A DNA stretch of 64,000 nt from Podarcis raffonei (GCF_027172205.1 NC_070603.1:36094501-36158500), one strand, 5' to 3'; shown: positions 1-37,856, counted from the stretch's first letter. The notes: generated by a model not told the origin, from the letters alone. Numbers and translations: made by a program.

Positions 1-640
1 CTCTTTAAAAATAAATAAATAAATATAGTTCTGCATTTTCAGACACCAATTCCTATTTTAAGACTTCCACCTCTACCCCTCCATGGTTCCTCCCCCCCCC
101 CCTTCTGCATATTCTTTTAATACCACTCAATTCATTCTATACATTTACGTATCTTGTATGAATGGAAAGTTTTGAATGTGGTTGAGGTGAATGGCATATA
201 TGTGTGCGCACGCATATGTCGCCCTTCAGACATGGCATGGGAATTACATGTTCATGGGGTGGCAGAAGTCACCTTTCAGGTGCAAAGTGAATGGATGAAC
301 CAGTGGATATTCATAGGTGGAAGTCAGGGATGAAGCTGCCAGGCGGAAGCCATTGGTGCCTGGGAGACTGTGTTGGAAGATAGCCATCCTCCTCACTGTG
401 TCTTTGGCATTCAGGGATGTCTGAAGCCAGCAGAGTTTTCTTCAAGACTATGCTGAAAGTAATGAAGAGAACCACAGGGCTTAAGCAAGCCAACTTCTAT
501 TTCCAAATAAATGTCTTCTTAAATACTTCTACCTTTAAAGCAGTGTTCATTACACCTTCCCCACTTCCCTTGCTTCTGGTGCTTTACATGAATGAAAAGA
601 CACAATCATACACACAAAAGTATTTTTACTGTTTTAAAAT
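1..640. other. Intergenic flank beyond the 3' end of ACOX1
   Basis: No exon, RNA gene or recognisable transposon is visible. There is an A/T-rich start, a C-run near 92-103 and short TG/CA-alternating sequence near 200. The short open frames here have no family resemblance and no splice context. Confidence 0.5.
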
Positions 641-2297
641 GAATGAATTTATTTATTAAGGGTACATAAGGTGTTCTCCAACTGCATCATTTTTCAATCA
701 GCAAGGTACTGGAAGCACACAGTATGCACATTGTTAACAGTACAGTAATTAGGTATGTTAGATGGAATGATGCAGCAGCTAGACATTAACATAAATTTTA
801 CAATCAGTATTCAGTTCAAATATACAGTGCTTCTGCTTGAAGGTTGTGTGAGGATAGCCTTGCAGTAGGTTCAGCTCTTGAATGGGGGGCATCAGATTGG
901 TCCAAGAATCAACTCTGAAATTCCAGTTTTAACCCCTTACACAATTTCACATAATTGAAGGCAACTCAAAGTTCCTCAGTTGATGATCTTTAAATCTTGA
1001 TGTGCCAGGATAATATTAACAAGGCAGAATCCAACCATTTTGCCACAATTTTTAGTCACGCTGATTTCATATTTCTGTACAATACTAAAATGTTAGCCTG
1101 CTAACAGTATAGTAACCTGGAGTTACTTAGTCTAAAGGCACCTTACTGGGTACTCTTGTTCTCTACGGTACCCCGAGATCCAGATTGTGTAGGTAGGCTG
1201 ACAAGACTTCTCTCCATCATTGAAGTTTGGACAATATTCCCATCAAGTCTATGATTCATTAAAATGGAGGGCACAAATCATTCCCTCTTAAAGTGTTTCA
1301 GAGACTGTGATCTTGCTCACCTTTCAGGTCAAATGGGGCAAGTGGGGTGAAGGAGGTTTCCTCTCTCAACTAGTTGCACATTAAAAGCTTTACAGATCAG
1401 AAACTGTGTAAAATTTTAAGAACTGCAAAGGTAAAAGTATTCCCATTATTACTTTCTAGACTCAAGAGCAGGGAACCTTGACATTTTTCCATTCCTTGTT
1501 ACCACAGTCCTAGATGAAAGGCAGCACTACAAACAAATAGTAATAGCGGGAGACAGAACACACTTCTGTGCCTTAGAGGCAGTTGTATGGGTGATGTGTT
1601 ATGATTTACAGCTCTAGAGAAAGAGGAAGATGAACTCCTAGCTGCTGTCTGGGAAAGCACTGTGTCACACAAACAAACAAGATGATGACGACTCCTGCTG
1701 AGAGTCTGAACCCATGATGACAGGAGTTTATTACTGGTACACAAAAGTATGGAAGCTATGATGAACACAAAATATTCCTGACCAGGTCCTCAAAGCCCAG
1801 TTCCTGACAAGACTTTTGGAGACCTCACTAAAGTAGAATAAATGCGGAGGATTCCAACAATTCTCACCTGTGTTGGGTATAAATGCTGACAAGGTGTGCA
1901 ATACTATATTGAGCTTTAAAGGAGTTTCCAGACGAGAAGCTGTTGCTCCCCAGCAGCTACCTCCATAACTACTTAGTAGTGAATATTCTGCTATAGATGA
2001 TACAGGCCTCTGCAGCAGTTTAAACTGCTTCACAAATTGACACTTCACACCAATCTGTAAAGCTTTTTTTGAATCATTAAAAAGGTTAGTTTCTGAGCAT
2101 AATTACAATTGCACTTTTATAATCCTGTGTTCCCCTCACTCTAATCCTTTCAAAATTTATTAAAAATTGGGAAGAAAGGCTACAATTAGTAACTACCCTA
2201 TGACTGTTTGGATTTGCCAAGTGATTCAAGTGCTCATAGGGCAAATGACATCAATTCCAGGAACTGGAGAATAGTGCATTAAGAGCAGCAAACGCCA
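640..2297 (-). other. ACOX1: Probable ACOX1 3' untranslated region
   Basis: About 1.65 kb downstream of the stop codon on the minus strand, with no coding signal and no intron or repeat recognised. Two overlapping AATAAA signals on the minus strand (TTTATT on the plus strand at 648-653 and 652-657) could end the transcript near 630. The end is inferred; alternative poly(A) sites are possible. Confidence 0.55.
648..657 (-). promoter_or_regulatory. Candidate ACOX1 poly(A) signals (two overlapping AATAAA)
   Basis: Minus-strand AATAAATAAA, two overlapping copies of the canonical hexamer, about 1.64 kb after the ACOX1 stop codon. Chosen by position only. Confidence 0.5.
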
Positions 2298-28033
<25,736 letters not shown>

Positions 28034-28057
28034 GGTCGTCGTCGCCGCCGCGGCTGC

Positions 28058-28060
28058 CAT
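28058..28060 (-). other. ACOX1: In-frame upstream ATG of ACOX1 (possible true start)
   Basis: Minus strand reads gccATGG followed by Ala and Thr codons, adding MAAAAATTT in front of MNPDL. No stop lies between. Its Kozak context (GCC before, G after) is better than that of the conserved ATG (accATGA). Use of this ATG would give a 670-residue protein. Confidence 0.6.
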
Positions 28061-28219
28061 GGCGAAGGGTGCGCTCTGGCGCCAGCAGACTAAGGAAGGT
28101 GGCGGACGGCGAGGGAAGAAGAAGAACAAGTAGCGCGGCGGCGGCGGCAGCGGCGGGTAAAGAAAGGTTGGCGGCCAAAGCTTCCGGACGGGGCAACCCC
28201 GCCACGCCCACCCGGTCGG

Positions 28220-28227
28220 CACGTGAC
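28220..28227. promoter_or_regulatory. E-box CACGTGAC, copy 1
   Basis: The core CACGTG is a palindrome. CACGTGAC is the form favoured by USF and MiT/TFE bHLH factors. It lies in the shared ACOX1/TEN1 promoter, with a second identical copy 47 bp away. Confidence 0.5.
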
Positions 28228-28266
28228 GCAGGCGGATTTCCACCGCGGGCGAGCGGCCTTCCGGAC

Positions 28267-28274
28267 CACGTGAC
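28267..28274. promoter_or_regulatory. E-box CACGTGAC, copy 2
   Basis: Same octamer, same orientation and same following G as copy 1. Occupancy is inferred, not shown. Confidence 0.5.
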
Positions 28275-28724
28275 GCTGGGAGAGGCGTGGCCTTGCTCTT
28301 CAGCCCTCCCTCTGATGGGCGGGGCTTATGGAGAGAGACGGAGGCTGGTTTCTGCCGCGCGGGCGGCGGTGGTCGGTTTCAGTATCCAATAAGGAGGAGG
28401 AGGCGGGAAAGGAAACGAGAGCGGGAACTCCCTGCGCTTTGGAAGCGGTTGTGGATGTAGCTGCGCCTCCTCTTCCTCCTCACTAATAGGTGCCTTAGCT
28501 GCGATGGGGAAACCAAGGGTGGCTTAACGTCGCCTGCCCACTGATTTGTGGCTGAGGGCACATTGGCTTCACGTGGCTGCGCGGCAGAAACTCCGCGGCA
28601 TAGGAGGGAATTCTGGACAGGCCGTCTCTGGTTGGGTGTTGGGAGGATATAAACGAGGGTTTCGATTGCTGCTTTGCATGTAGTTTGCCTTGCGCCTTTG
28701 GTGCTTGGCACATTCCCGGTCGTC

Positions 28725-28925
28725 GCGCCTGCCCTGTGCAACGCCCTCCCATCAGATATCAAGGAAATAAACATCTGTCTGAATTTTGGAAGGCATCTGA
28801 AGGTGGCCCTGTACCAGGGAGGTTTTTCATGTTTGAGGGTTTTTGTTGTGTTTGAATAGTTTGTTAAAAGTGGCCGAGGCAACCCAGTCAGATCGCTGGC
28901 ATATGGATAATAAAAAAAAATATTG
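28725..28925 (+). mobile_element. Degenerate L2/CR1-like LINE 3' end
   Basis: Encodes ALCNALPSDIKEINICLNFG and RHLKVALYQG, and then aacccagtcagatcgctggc. More diverged than the other copies. It sits at the edge of the CpG island. Confidence 0.65.
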
Positions 28926-29384
28926 TTACTGGACCCCCCCCTTCTCCATAGTCAAGATTTCCATTGTCTCTTTGCTTCAAAAACATTAAGTGGGGAGGGG
29001 GCCCAGCTAAATTTAAATTCATTTAGTAGACTTATTGGGATGGGTGTGGTTAAAATTTCATGGAGAACAAATAGAATGCATGCCTTGACATAAAGAGGTC
29101 TGTTTTCCTAGTAAACATTTAATCAGAAATTGACTTTGCATATTGATTTGGAAGGGGCTGGAGGATGTAACTAGAGCTTCCTATGCAGTCCCCTGTTGTG
29201 GGCATATTCTGCTGCTGTACTTCAGATACCCATTTTATTTTATTAAACTCTTTCTATTCTGGCTTTCCATTTGTAATGGCGTCCTCAAATATAGACTCGC
29301 CCCTCTTTCTGTTGTTGCACTTTGGTTCCTTCTTCTACATATTTTTTATTTTGGCACCCTGCTACCTAGTTTGCTTAGAGACAT

Positions 29385-29600
29385 TGTGGTGTAGTGGTTG
29401 GAATTGTGGACTAGCACCTGGGAGACCAGGGTTCAAATCCTCCCTCAGCAAAGAAGTTCACTGGGTGAGACAGTCACTGCTTCTCACCCTAACCTGTCTG
29501 CCAGCATTGTTAGAGGGATTAAATGAGGAGGGGAAGAAGCATGTATGCTACTTTGAACTCCTTGGAGAAAAAAGTGGGATATTCAAAAAATAAATAATAG
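29385..29600 (+). mobile_element. tRNA-derived MIR-like SINE
   Basis: tggtgtagtggttggaattg (A box), ccagggttcaaatcctccc (B box), cagtcactgcttctcaccct and ccttggagaaaaaagtggga tail. TEN1 5' intron. Confidence 0.7.
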
Positions 29601-29627
29601 TCTGTATTTGATGATATAAGTAATATA

Positions 29628-29628
29628 T

Positions 29629-29667
<39 letters not shown>

Positions 29668-29777
29668 TTATTTATACCCCGCCCATCTGGCTGAGTTTCC
29701 CCAGCCACTTTGGGCGGCTCCCAATCGAGTGTTAAAAAAATACAGCATTAAATATTAGAAACTTCCCTAAACAGTAT
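29628..29777 (-). mobile_element. L2/CR1-like LINE 3' end, reverse, with (TAA)n
   Basis: TAA microsatellite, then accccgcccatctggctgag, reverse of the shared 3' tail, and a short 3' part of the element. Confidence 0.7.
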
Positions 29778-30219
29778 ATAATATAATACTGTATGTGATA
29801 CTTTCTTGTGTAGTGGCGTCTGAAGAGTGAGATGCTATAAGATAAAGGTATGGTAGATAGCAATCCTATCATCAGATCTGTAAAATAGTAATAGCTACCT
29901 GCCCTTACAGCAGAGATGCGGAACCTGTGGACCTTCAGTTGATGCTGGACTACAACTCCCATCTTCCCTATTCCAATGGCCAAGCTGGCTGGGAACCTTG
30001 CAAAGTACTTAAAATGAGGTTATTATCATGAACAAAATAGGTGGTAGTCTATTAGAATCGATTTGAGCATAATTAAAGAAGTCTGTCAACTGAAAAAGTA
30101 ACACCTGCTGTTGCATAGTAGGGGAAACTACCTTGAAGCCTTGAAGCGGAAAGATAATCTTTTAAATACTTCATTTTTTGTCTGACTGTCGGGTCTGTTC
30201 TCAAGAACAGTTGCGCAAA

Positions 30220-30308
30220 ATGCTGCCAGATGCTGGGACATATCACTTTCCTTGGGAAATCAACTCTGCATTGATCCCAGAAGGGAAGACCCTGAGAACC
30301 TTTGGCAG
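30220..30308 (+). CDS. TEN1: TEN1 first coding exon
   Basis: Starts at the only suitable ATG after an acceptor-like site at 30210. Encodes MLPDAGTYHFPWEINSALIP and then EGKTLRTFG, ending two bases into the next codon before gtcagt. Confidence 0.93.
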
Positions 30309-32672
30309 GTCAGTGTAATTCCTTTTGACCTTAAGATTTCTGTTTCTTTTGGTCATCCTATCTAACATTACTACTTCTGCTCTTTTTGTCTCTTATGAAT
30401 ATGTGAGTTAAAAGAAAGAAACATTAGGCTAACATTGAGTTATTTATCCTAAATGTCATATTGTATGTATTTTGAGCTCAGGCACTCATTCAGTACAGCA
30501 TTATTAGACATGCTTAGCTGGGGGACGGACGGACTTTGAAATCAGTTATTCAATTTCCAGTTAACTGGGTGGTGTTCAAAGAAGTTTTACTTAGAGTCAA
30601 CCCACTGAAATTAATAAGCACAACTAAATTATATTCATTGATTTAAATGGGTCTCTGAGTAAAACCTAGCTGATCACTACCCAATGTGTTTAGCATTGGG
30701 AAGCAGTTATAGGTAAATCTAATTTCTCTATATTTAAATACATTATTTGATTATTTAATTTCTGTACTACTTAATATATTAAAAATATCTATAAGCAGTG
30801 TACAAAAAACTGAAGTAACAACGGCCAACTTGAAACAAAATCATTCTGCACATAATTTCACATGCTTTATTTATTATTATCAACATTATTTGAGACCCAA
30901 TTTTTTGGTTTTCAGGCTACACTCCTATGATGTGGTCAGCTCCCAAGCCATCTTAACAGCTCAGCACACTTCAGTTCAGCACAGTATCCAAGTTTGTACC
31001 AAGTTTGTGGAACCATTCCAAGCCCAGCTTGGGGCTCTGTATATTGTACTGGGGGAAACTGAACATAAAGAGGGTAAGAACACTTGTATTTTTTTCTATC
31101 TGTGAAACCAGGAATAGTCTAGATCCTGGCCTGGTGGACCAGCCTTTATCTCCTCCACCCCAGTGAGCCAACTTTGACAGGTGGGCAGGACCACCCGCCT
31201 GCCAGTCATCAGGCATTATATTGATGTTGGGTGAGTTGTCCCAGCCACTTGCCAAAAGTTGGCCCACCAGGGGCGGGAGGAGATCCTGCACAAAGCAGGA
31301 TTGAACTCTTCACACAGCAGTTAATACGCGGGGAGTTCAATCCTGCTTTGTGCAGCTGCTTCTCTACCTGGCCCACACCTGTAGTCACATATGGCATAAA
31401 GTGTGGGGCAGGTAGGTGTGGTTTCAGAGAAATGGCCTTGCATGTTTGGCCCATGGGCTCGAGGTTCCTCACCCTTGGTCTAGAAGGTAAAATAAGTAGT
31501 CTTGGGAATAGGGACCCTGATCTTCTGATGCAATCCTTTTGCATGAAAGGAAAATGACATTAGCACTGATTTAAGTTAGTACCTAATCACTCCTGTTGAT
31601 GTTTCCTTTTCATTCTCTGGAACTGTCACAGGGATAGCACTTGTTTTCTAATCATGCTAGCCCTCTGCTGCAAGCCAACTTGTTTGTTGCAGCCTGGCTT
31701 CTTGTAATTTTATGCAAAGGTGACAACGTTTGTTCCTGGACTCTCTTAGCATATGGAAAACACCTTTGACCTGATTGTATAACACAGAAACTTTAAGTTG
31801 CTTGTGTACCCTTATTAAAAGTTGCATTGCCTAACCATGAGACTTGAAATGTTGATTTATGCTTCAGTGGTAGTGAATATTGTGTGGGAGGCACTAGGGC
31901 TAGTGCACGTACGTTTAAGCCTCTGGGTGGGGAGGAAAGAAGAATCATGTCCTTATATTCAACCACACCGAGGACACAATTCAATGCATTTTTCGAAGTG
32001 CATTTGGAGGTGTTCATGCAGTACTGATTGCTTACATCTGTCAAAGAATCCCACCAGTTTTGATGGCCGTATGCAGTGGTGGCCTCCCTAAGAACATAAA
32101 AGGAGGCTGCTGGATTAGGCCAATGGCTCATCTAGTCCAGCATCCTGTTCTCACAATGGTTCTCCAGATGTTATTGGACTACAGCTCCCACCAGCTATGA
32201 GCATTGTCCATGTTGGCTGGGACTGACTGGAGTCCAACAACATCTGGGGGCACCATCTTGGCTACCATCCATGTATGTCTGTGGAACTACTGTTGTCAGT
32301 CTAGCTAGCTTTCCTAAACGGCCTCAGTCCAGTATACCTGAAGGAGCGTCTCCACCCCCATCGTTCTGCCTAGACACGGAGGTCCAGTGCCAAGGGCCTT
32401 CTGGCGGTTCCCTCGCTGCGAGGAGCCAAGTTACAGAGAACCAGGCAGAGGGCCTTCTTGGTAGTGGCACCCACCCTGTGGAATGCCCTCCCACCAGATG
32501 TCAAAGAGAAAAACAACTACCAGACTTTTAGAAGACATCTGAAGGCAGTCCTGTTTAGGGAAGCTTTTAATGTTTAATAGGTTATTGTATTTTAATATTC
32601 CGTTGGAAGCCGCCCAGAGTGTCTGGAGAAACCCAGCCAGATGGGCAGGGTATAAATAATAAATTATTATTA

Positions 32673-32713
<41 letters not shown>

Positions 32714-34007
32714 AGTACGGCATTATCTCAAGGAAATGGGTTGTTGTGGGCTGTTGTTGGCATCCGTCTGTCTTGGGATACAATGGAAGAGTACACTTTT
32801 TTGGAGTGAAATCAAACAGTGTCTGCTGTGACTTTAGAGACTGATATGGGAGAGACATGTTTTGTTGCAGCAGGGGCAGATGAAGGCGTCCAATTCTGCT
32901 GATGCAGGTGTACCATGGCGTCTCTTCTTTCTGCGCCCCTCCCAGCAGACATTCCTTTTCTGGTCACTGCTGCAGATACACAAGCTAGCTTGATTGTCTC
33001 CAGGCGCTGTGGTCATTTGCAAGGGATTCCCACACGATGGGGTTAATGTTGCCAGCCTTCATGCTACACTTGCCAACATCTTTGTAACACAGAGTTGGTC
33101 TGCCAACGGGCCTGGTGTCTGAAGCCAGCTCCCTGTAGAGCACATTATTGGGATCCTGCCATCTTCCATTCTGTGGATATGACTAGCATAGACATTGCTG
33201 AGACAGAGGTGCAAACATGCTGGGAATGTGGGCTTGGAAGATCACATGTTTGTTTGAGACTCTGCCCTGCCATGTGATGTCGTCTTCTTCACAGAAAAGC
33301 ATTGCTGAGGGGGCACCTATTATTAGGTTTTCTGAAATCTACTGTGCCTATGTACTTGTGGGTATTCAAACTCAGTTTTCAGACAAGTAGGTGCTCTGGA
33401 ATTAATCTGAATTGGTTGATGAGGGTGGGAATTGAACAGACAAAAGTCACTGTTTGGAATATTACATGTGAAGCTGAATTTGAAATTAGAAATGGCTTCT
33501 AGGACTTGACTGCTCTGAATCCCATGACCTATAAAATAGACATACGGTTACCCTCCATCTCTTTCCACTTCAGTGATTTCTAGCCAACTATTTCCCATAT
33601 GTCATATTTAGCAAAGCACAGTGAAAATGTGACCTGCTTAATTTCAGTTTTCAGCAGGACCTGTTTTAAATATGACCTTATAGTCCACTTCTAGATTTTT
33701 GCACCAGCCTATCGTCGTGTGCTGGTGTAAAGTTGCAGTGGCATTCTGCATTCTAAGCATTTGTCAGCATACTGCAGTTGCAAGACTGCATTATTGACCA
33801 TGACGGAGCTTACATAGATTCTTAAAAAAAGTTGCCACATTTCTGATGACTTTAATTTTTATATTTACAGGTAATGAGATGGTGATAAAGGCCCGTGTGT
33901 TTACATGTGTGGAAGGAATAAACCTTCAGTTGCTGGAGAAGGCCATAACGGAACAGAGAAAATATTTCCAGGAGAGAGAGAAGCAGCTGGAAGGAAATGC
34001 CTCCTAG
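30220..34007 (+). CDS. TEN1: CST complex subunit TEN1 (three coding exons)
   Basis: Small OB-fold subunit of the CTC1-STN1-TEN1 complex, which binds single-stranded telomeric DNA, limits telomerase and helps DNA polymerase alpha-primase fill in the C-strand in the nucleus. Exons 30220-30308, 30916-31073 and 33871-34007 join to 384 nt, or 127 residues, against about 123 in human. Recognised blocks are MLPDAGTYHFPWEI at the start, VCTKFVEPFQAQLGALYIVL in the middle and RVFTCVEGINLQLLEKAI near the end, all close to human TEN1. An acceptor-like caagaacag ends at 30210, so an untranslated exon probably lies upstream in the CpG region. It sits between ACOX1 (head to head) and CDK3 (same strand), as in mammals. 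Confidence 0.95.
30916..31073 (+). CDS. TEN1: TEN1 second coding exon
   Basis: 158 nt with ttttcag acceptor and gtaaga donor. Encodes the OB-fold core, including CTKFVEPFQAQLGALYIVLG. Confidence 0.95.
31286..31355. repeat. 23-bp perfect inverted repeat (TEN1 intron 2)
   Basis: Arms 31286-31308 and 31333-31355 (ctgcacaaagcaggattgaa and its complement) match over 23 bp with a 24-nt loop. No target duplication found; possibly the core of an unrecognised MITE spanning about 31110-31490. Confidence 0.7.
32163..32250. repeat. Short palindromic MITE-like repeat
   Basis: ccagatgttattggactaca at the left and gagtccaacaacatctgg at the right are inverted repeats. The core has cagctcccaccagctatgag. Degenerate pieces with the same ctggactacaactccca core occur at 12427-12508, 16695-16768, 29919-30000, 36003-36110 and 40799-40905. 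Confidence 0.6.
32308..32714 (+). mobile_element. L2/CR1-like LINE 3' end, longer copy, with (ATT)n
   Basis: The longest 3' piece of this family: WNALPPDVKEKNNYQTF-like coding end, HLKAVLFREAFNV, then cccagccagatgggcagggt and ATT repeats. TEN1 intron 2. Confidence 0.75.
32745..33290 (-). mobile_element. Possible LINE fragment with zinc-finger-like end
   Basis: Minus strand contains RHGTPASAELDAFICPCCNK TCLSHISL, resembling the CxxC zinc-finger tails found in some LINE proteins (CxxCxRxCxSRIGL). No coherent longer frame. Classification is uncertain. Confidence 0.4.
33871..34007 (+). CDS. TEN1: TEN1 last coding exon
   Basis: 137 nt from a atttacag acceptor to TAG. Encodes VIKARVFTCVEGINLQLLEK and a charged tail ending QLEGNAS. 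Confidence 0.95.
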
Positions 34008-34440
34008 TTCTGTCTGCATTAGGAGAGGACTTATTACTGAACATAATCAGTGCTATACTGAATAGGGCCAGCTTATCATTTTCCTTCACTGTAGTACCAT
34101 TTTGAAATGCTGTCTTAAAATTGTACTGCCTGCTATTGCCTTAAGATGACCCCCCCCCAAAAAATTATTTTTAATGTTCAGCGGGAGAAGGTATGCCGCC
34201 GGTGTTCTAGAACTGCTTCACATATTACGCTAGGATATTCAGAAGTTGCCACAGTGTTTTGAAAGCCATCTAAACAATGCAAAATGCAAAGGGTTAATAC
34301 ATGCATACTAGTTTGGAAGCAGCTTATTACGACTGTATTTTGAAATAATGAAAACAGCCATTAAGTTTACAGCAGCTGGATTTTAAATACTCTTTGTTTT
34401 TTTGTTTAATAATAAAATTTAAAGTTAATAGTGTTTAAAT
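34008..34440 (+). other. TEN1: Probable TEN1 3' untranslated region with poly(A) signal
   Basis: AT-rich, non-coding sequence after the stop codon. A canonical AATAAA at 34411-34416 would place the 3' end near 34430. Transcripts could also read through into CDK3, as known for the human TEN1-CDK3 locus. Confidence 0.55.
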
Positions 34441-37400
34441 GCCCATTCTTCTTTTGCGACAGGGCCACAAAGCAGCCTTGATTATGTTAAGTTGCTCATT
34501 TTTCAGTCCTCTGTGGCCAATCTTCAAGTCCCAGGCTTTATGGATACTGTGAGAAAACTGGTTGGTTAGCAGCATTCCTAGATTGACTAGTACTTACTGG
34601 GCTATTTATTTGTGTGCTTCCTGACAACCTGTAGCACTCAGCCTTATTATATGTAACCCTTAGCCTAATTTCAAAATCCCTCTGCTACGAAACAGCTTTG
34701 ACCTCCAGCAAGAGTGATCTGTACTTCCTGCAGCAGCTGGGTGGACAGGGAGGAAGGAGAGAGAGAAAGAGTGAGAAAGAGAAGGGATGGCAGAAAGAGA
34801 GAGAAAACAGGTGGCTATGTCCACATTTGGTCCTGCCATTGGTCAACTTAATCTGAGGGAATGCAGTCCTCAACAACAACAAAGTTTTGCACCTCTACTG
34901 GGGTGGGGGGTGGGGAGAGACACTGAATGGATTTTGATTAATATCTTTTGAGGGCTTTTCTGGATCCTTTCTCCACCAGAGAGAAATATTACAATACTAC
35001 AAGATATTACAAAATCATGACAGGTTTTATTTCTATATTACCTAATGGGAGCTCAGATTCTAAACGTTCATTATGGTTTCACCTTAATACTAGATTACTG
35101 AAGGTTGTGTCATAGCCATTATCATGCTCAACTGAGATTTATATTGAAAATGAAGTGTGTCCCCACCCCCATAGTTACGGCACTTTGCATGGTTCTTGAC
35201 TGAGATTTCTACTCCAAAAAGTTAATGATCGAAGTTAATTTCTGCATTAGAATTCATAGAAACAAGAAATGTTTCTATGTTCTAATTATATTTGTATCAA
35301 TCTCAACTGTTAAGATCTATGGGAGGGGTTCTAATGTGGGAGTCATCTTCTTGTGAAATAAAACCTGTCAGAGAAAGGAGCAGAAGCTGACCTTTAGCAG
35401 AGTGCCCATACTGATATCTCATACGAAGATAACACACATTTGCCTTCTACAAAATAGTCCTGACTTTCTCCTAACTCAGATGAATACTGAACTCACAATC
35501 ACTGGTGCTGGTAAGAAGTGCCATGCCTACTTATAAAAATGTGTTGAAGAGATATAAAAAATCCACCCATGTGCCATTTCTTCCTAGTTAACACACTTTT
35601 GAGAACTCAGCATCAAACTGTTCGCTCTGTGCAATGACCTTAACCACCATGTTCACTGTAGTGTCAGAGACAGACCACAACCATCCCAAATTAAAAATTA
35701 AGACATGTTCTTGAAATGATGAGGATCGCAACTTTTTTGTAAGTGTAAAATGGTGCTTCTCCATATGTGGATAAGCATATTCGTTTGCATATTGATAATA
35801 ATTGCAAGACTTTAACATTGTTTAAAGGCTGGGGGTGAGGTAGGAGAAATGTGTTATTCATCCTATACTTGAAGAATGGTTACATACTTTTTCTAGCTCT
35901 AAATACTGCCTAACTAAAACTAGCAGAATCTGTTTGGCTAGACACCACAGCCATATTAAGGTTTCAGAGAATGCAAAGGCTGAGGATGATTGACCACTGT
36001 GGCCTTCCAGGTCTTGTTGGGGTCCTCTTTCCATCAGCCCCAGCCAGCATGGCCAATGGTCAGGAAGTATGGGAGTTATAGTCCATGAATTATGGGAGTT
36101 GTAATACAACTAACCTGTGAAAGACCACAGGTTAGCTTTCCACTGGCAAAGGAGAATAAAGTGTTTCAGGGTAGTGAATGCCAGCCTTTCCCCCAATGTC
36201 AACAACCCCACTAGCTCCTCTCCTGAACTTTGAATGTTGGACAGGAAAGTCTGAAGGGGGATTTTGAATGTGTTTGGCTGGATATACTTAGAATCTTCCT
36301 CACAATTGGGAACCCTGATACACATGGTTTCCAAGCACGGAGAGGCTGAACCCATGAAGTATCCTATCATAATACTAGTTTTGATGTGCAAAAGTTGGGG
36401 TGGAGCCAGCAGGGATGGGAATTTGGGCTGCAGGGCTGCTGCACGCCCACTTTATCCTTCCTTGCGTTCTTTGAATATCCAAATATTATTTATTTACTGT
36501 ATTTGATATTTGCATCTGTTAGTCTCACTTCATAACAGAAGTCCTCTGGGGCTCACGAGTGCTTCGGTGCTATCACCAAGTCTCTGAAGAAAAGATAAGC
36601 CTGTGAGCAAAGAAAAACTTACCCAAATTAAGTAATTTTGATCATTTCCCCCTTGCAAGAAATTTTAAAAGCAGGGCCAAAGTCTAGCCTGCAGTTATTG
36701 CTCCTGTCAACTTCCTACAATATATCCCTGTTGGAAGGGATGCAGAAACTGAGTATACTAGTCAAACAGCACCAAAAGAGATCTCTCTGTGTGTTTTCTT
36801 ACATTTGGTAACATTTGCATTTTTGCATTTGAACATCTCCCTCTAGTGGGCAAAAGCCACTTTAGTGGTGGTGTGAGGTGAATTTTGACCCCTTGGAAAC
36901 ACTGTAGTTCAGTAGGAAGGAGGGTATGGAGGCAAATGGAAGACTAGATGAGCAGGTGGGAAGCATTCTGAGGAGCCGAGAGCTTTAATTTTCCCGTTAG
37001 ATGATCACATTAGTAATTTGTGACTCGCGTGGGAACGGGGGTGGCTTAGTGAGTAGTTCCTTGGGTGTCAGGGCAGGCCTGGGCCCAAGGCCTTCCTCAA
37101 ATATGACAATGTGCAGTAAGTCTCTTCCATTTAACAATGCCGTGTTCTTGAACATCGCATGTAAAGAAGGATTCTTATTCAGAATATTCCCAACACCCCC
37201 CCCCCTTAAGTCAAGAAATATTTTGATTAACCTTGTTGGAGGGACAAGAATATTCCCTATATCTGCAGTTACCCTAGAAAACATTGTGGCTGTGGATCCC
37301 ATAATGCAATTATGCATTGTGTAAAGAATCCCTTCCTCTTGCCTGTCCTGGCTCTATTGCCAATCTGCTCCATAGGGGAGAGAGTGAAAAATGTGCCATT

Positions 37401-37856
37401 TGCCTACGTTTTCTGCTCCACTCATACAAAACCTGTACTTAATTTTGCAGCTGAGGTAAACAAACAAGGCCTGTGGGGTGTTGTTGATAAAGTTTGACTG
37501 GGAAAGTCAGGGGCACATCTTTCGCTATGAAACAAAACACCCTTTGAGGCTCATCTGCTTCATAGGATGGTGTTGTGAGCCCAAAATACCACCCTGAACT
37601 CCTTGAAGGAAAGGCAGTATCCCAATAAGGCATCATCCATTATGTGGGGATGCATATTGTGTTTCTTGGCCCTGGGGCTGGGCTGTCATAGCACAAAGGG
37701 AACAGTAAATGTCATTGTAATCACCAGACACCTTCAGTTAACTTAAGTAGGTTAATGTATTGGAGAATATGAGAGTAGTCCATTTGAAAGGGATTATTAA
37801 AGATGTTATTTAAGCATTATGCTTATTTGTTTAAATGGATTATTATTACTTTTCAG
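34441..37856. other. TEN1-CDK3 spacer
   Basis: No conserved exon recognised. Contains a GA-rich low-complexity stretch (about 34755-34810), a degenerate MITE-like piece (about 36003-36110) and a C-run (37195-37205). CDK3 promoter and untranslated sequence must lie in or near the right part, and a good acceptor (acttttcag) ends at 37856 just before the first coding exon of CDK3. Confidence 0.45.

Larger units (their letters stand above)
28061..28640. promoter_or_regulatory. CpG-rich bidirectional promoter of ACOX1 and TEN1
   Basis: GC- and CpG-dense stretch, unlike the AT-rich surroundings, between the 5' end of ACOX1 (minus) and the TEN1 side (plus). It holds two CACGTGAC E-boxes (28220-28227 and 28267-28274), a GC box GGGCGGGGC (28317-28325) and a CCAAT motif (28386-28390). 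No TATA box is evident. The TEN1 5' untranslated exon probably starts here, but its boundaries cannot be read from sequence alone. Confidence 0.75.

Noticed and set aside
35588-35818. 76-codon minus-strand frame between TEN1 and CDK3
   Set aside because: No domain recognised, no splice context and no neighbouring exon-like sequence; could not be supported as a gene or pseudogene.
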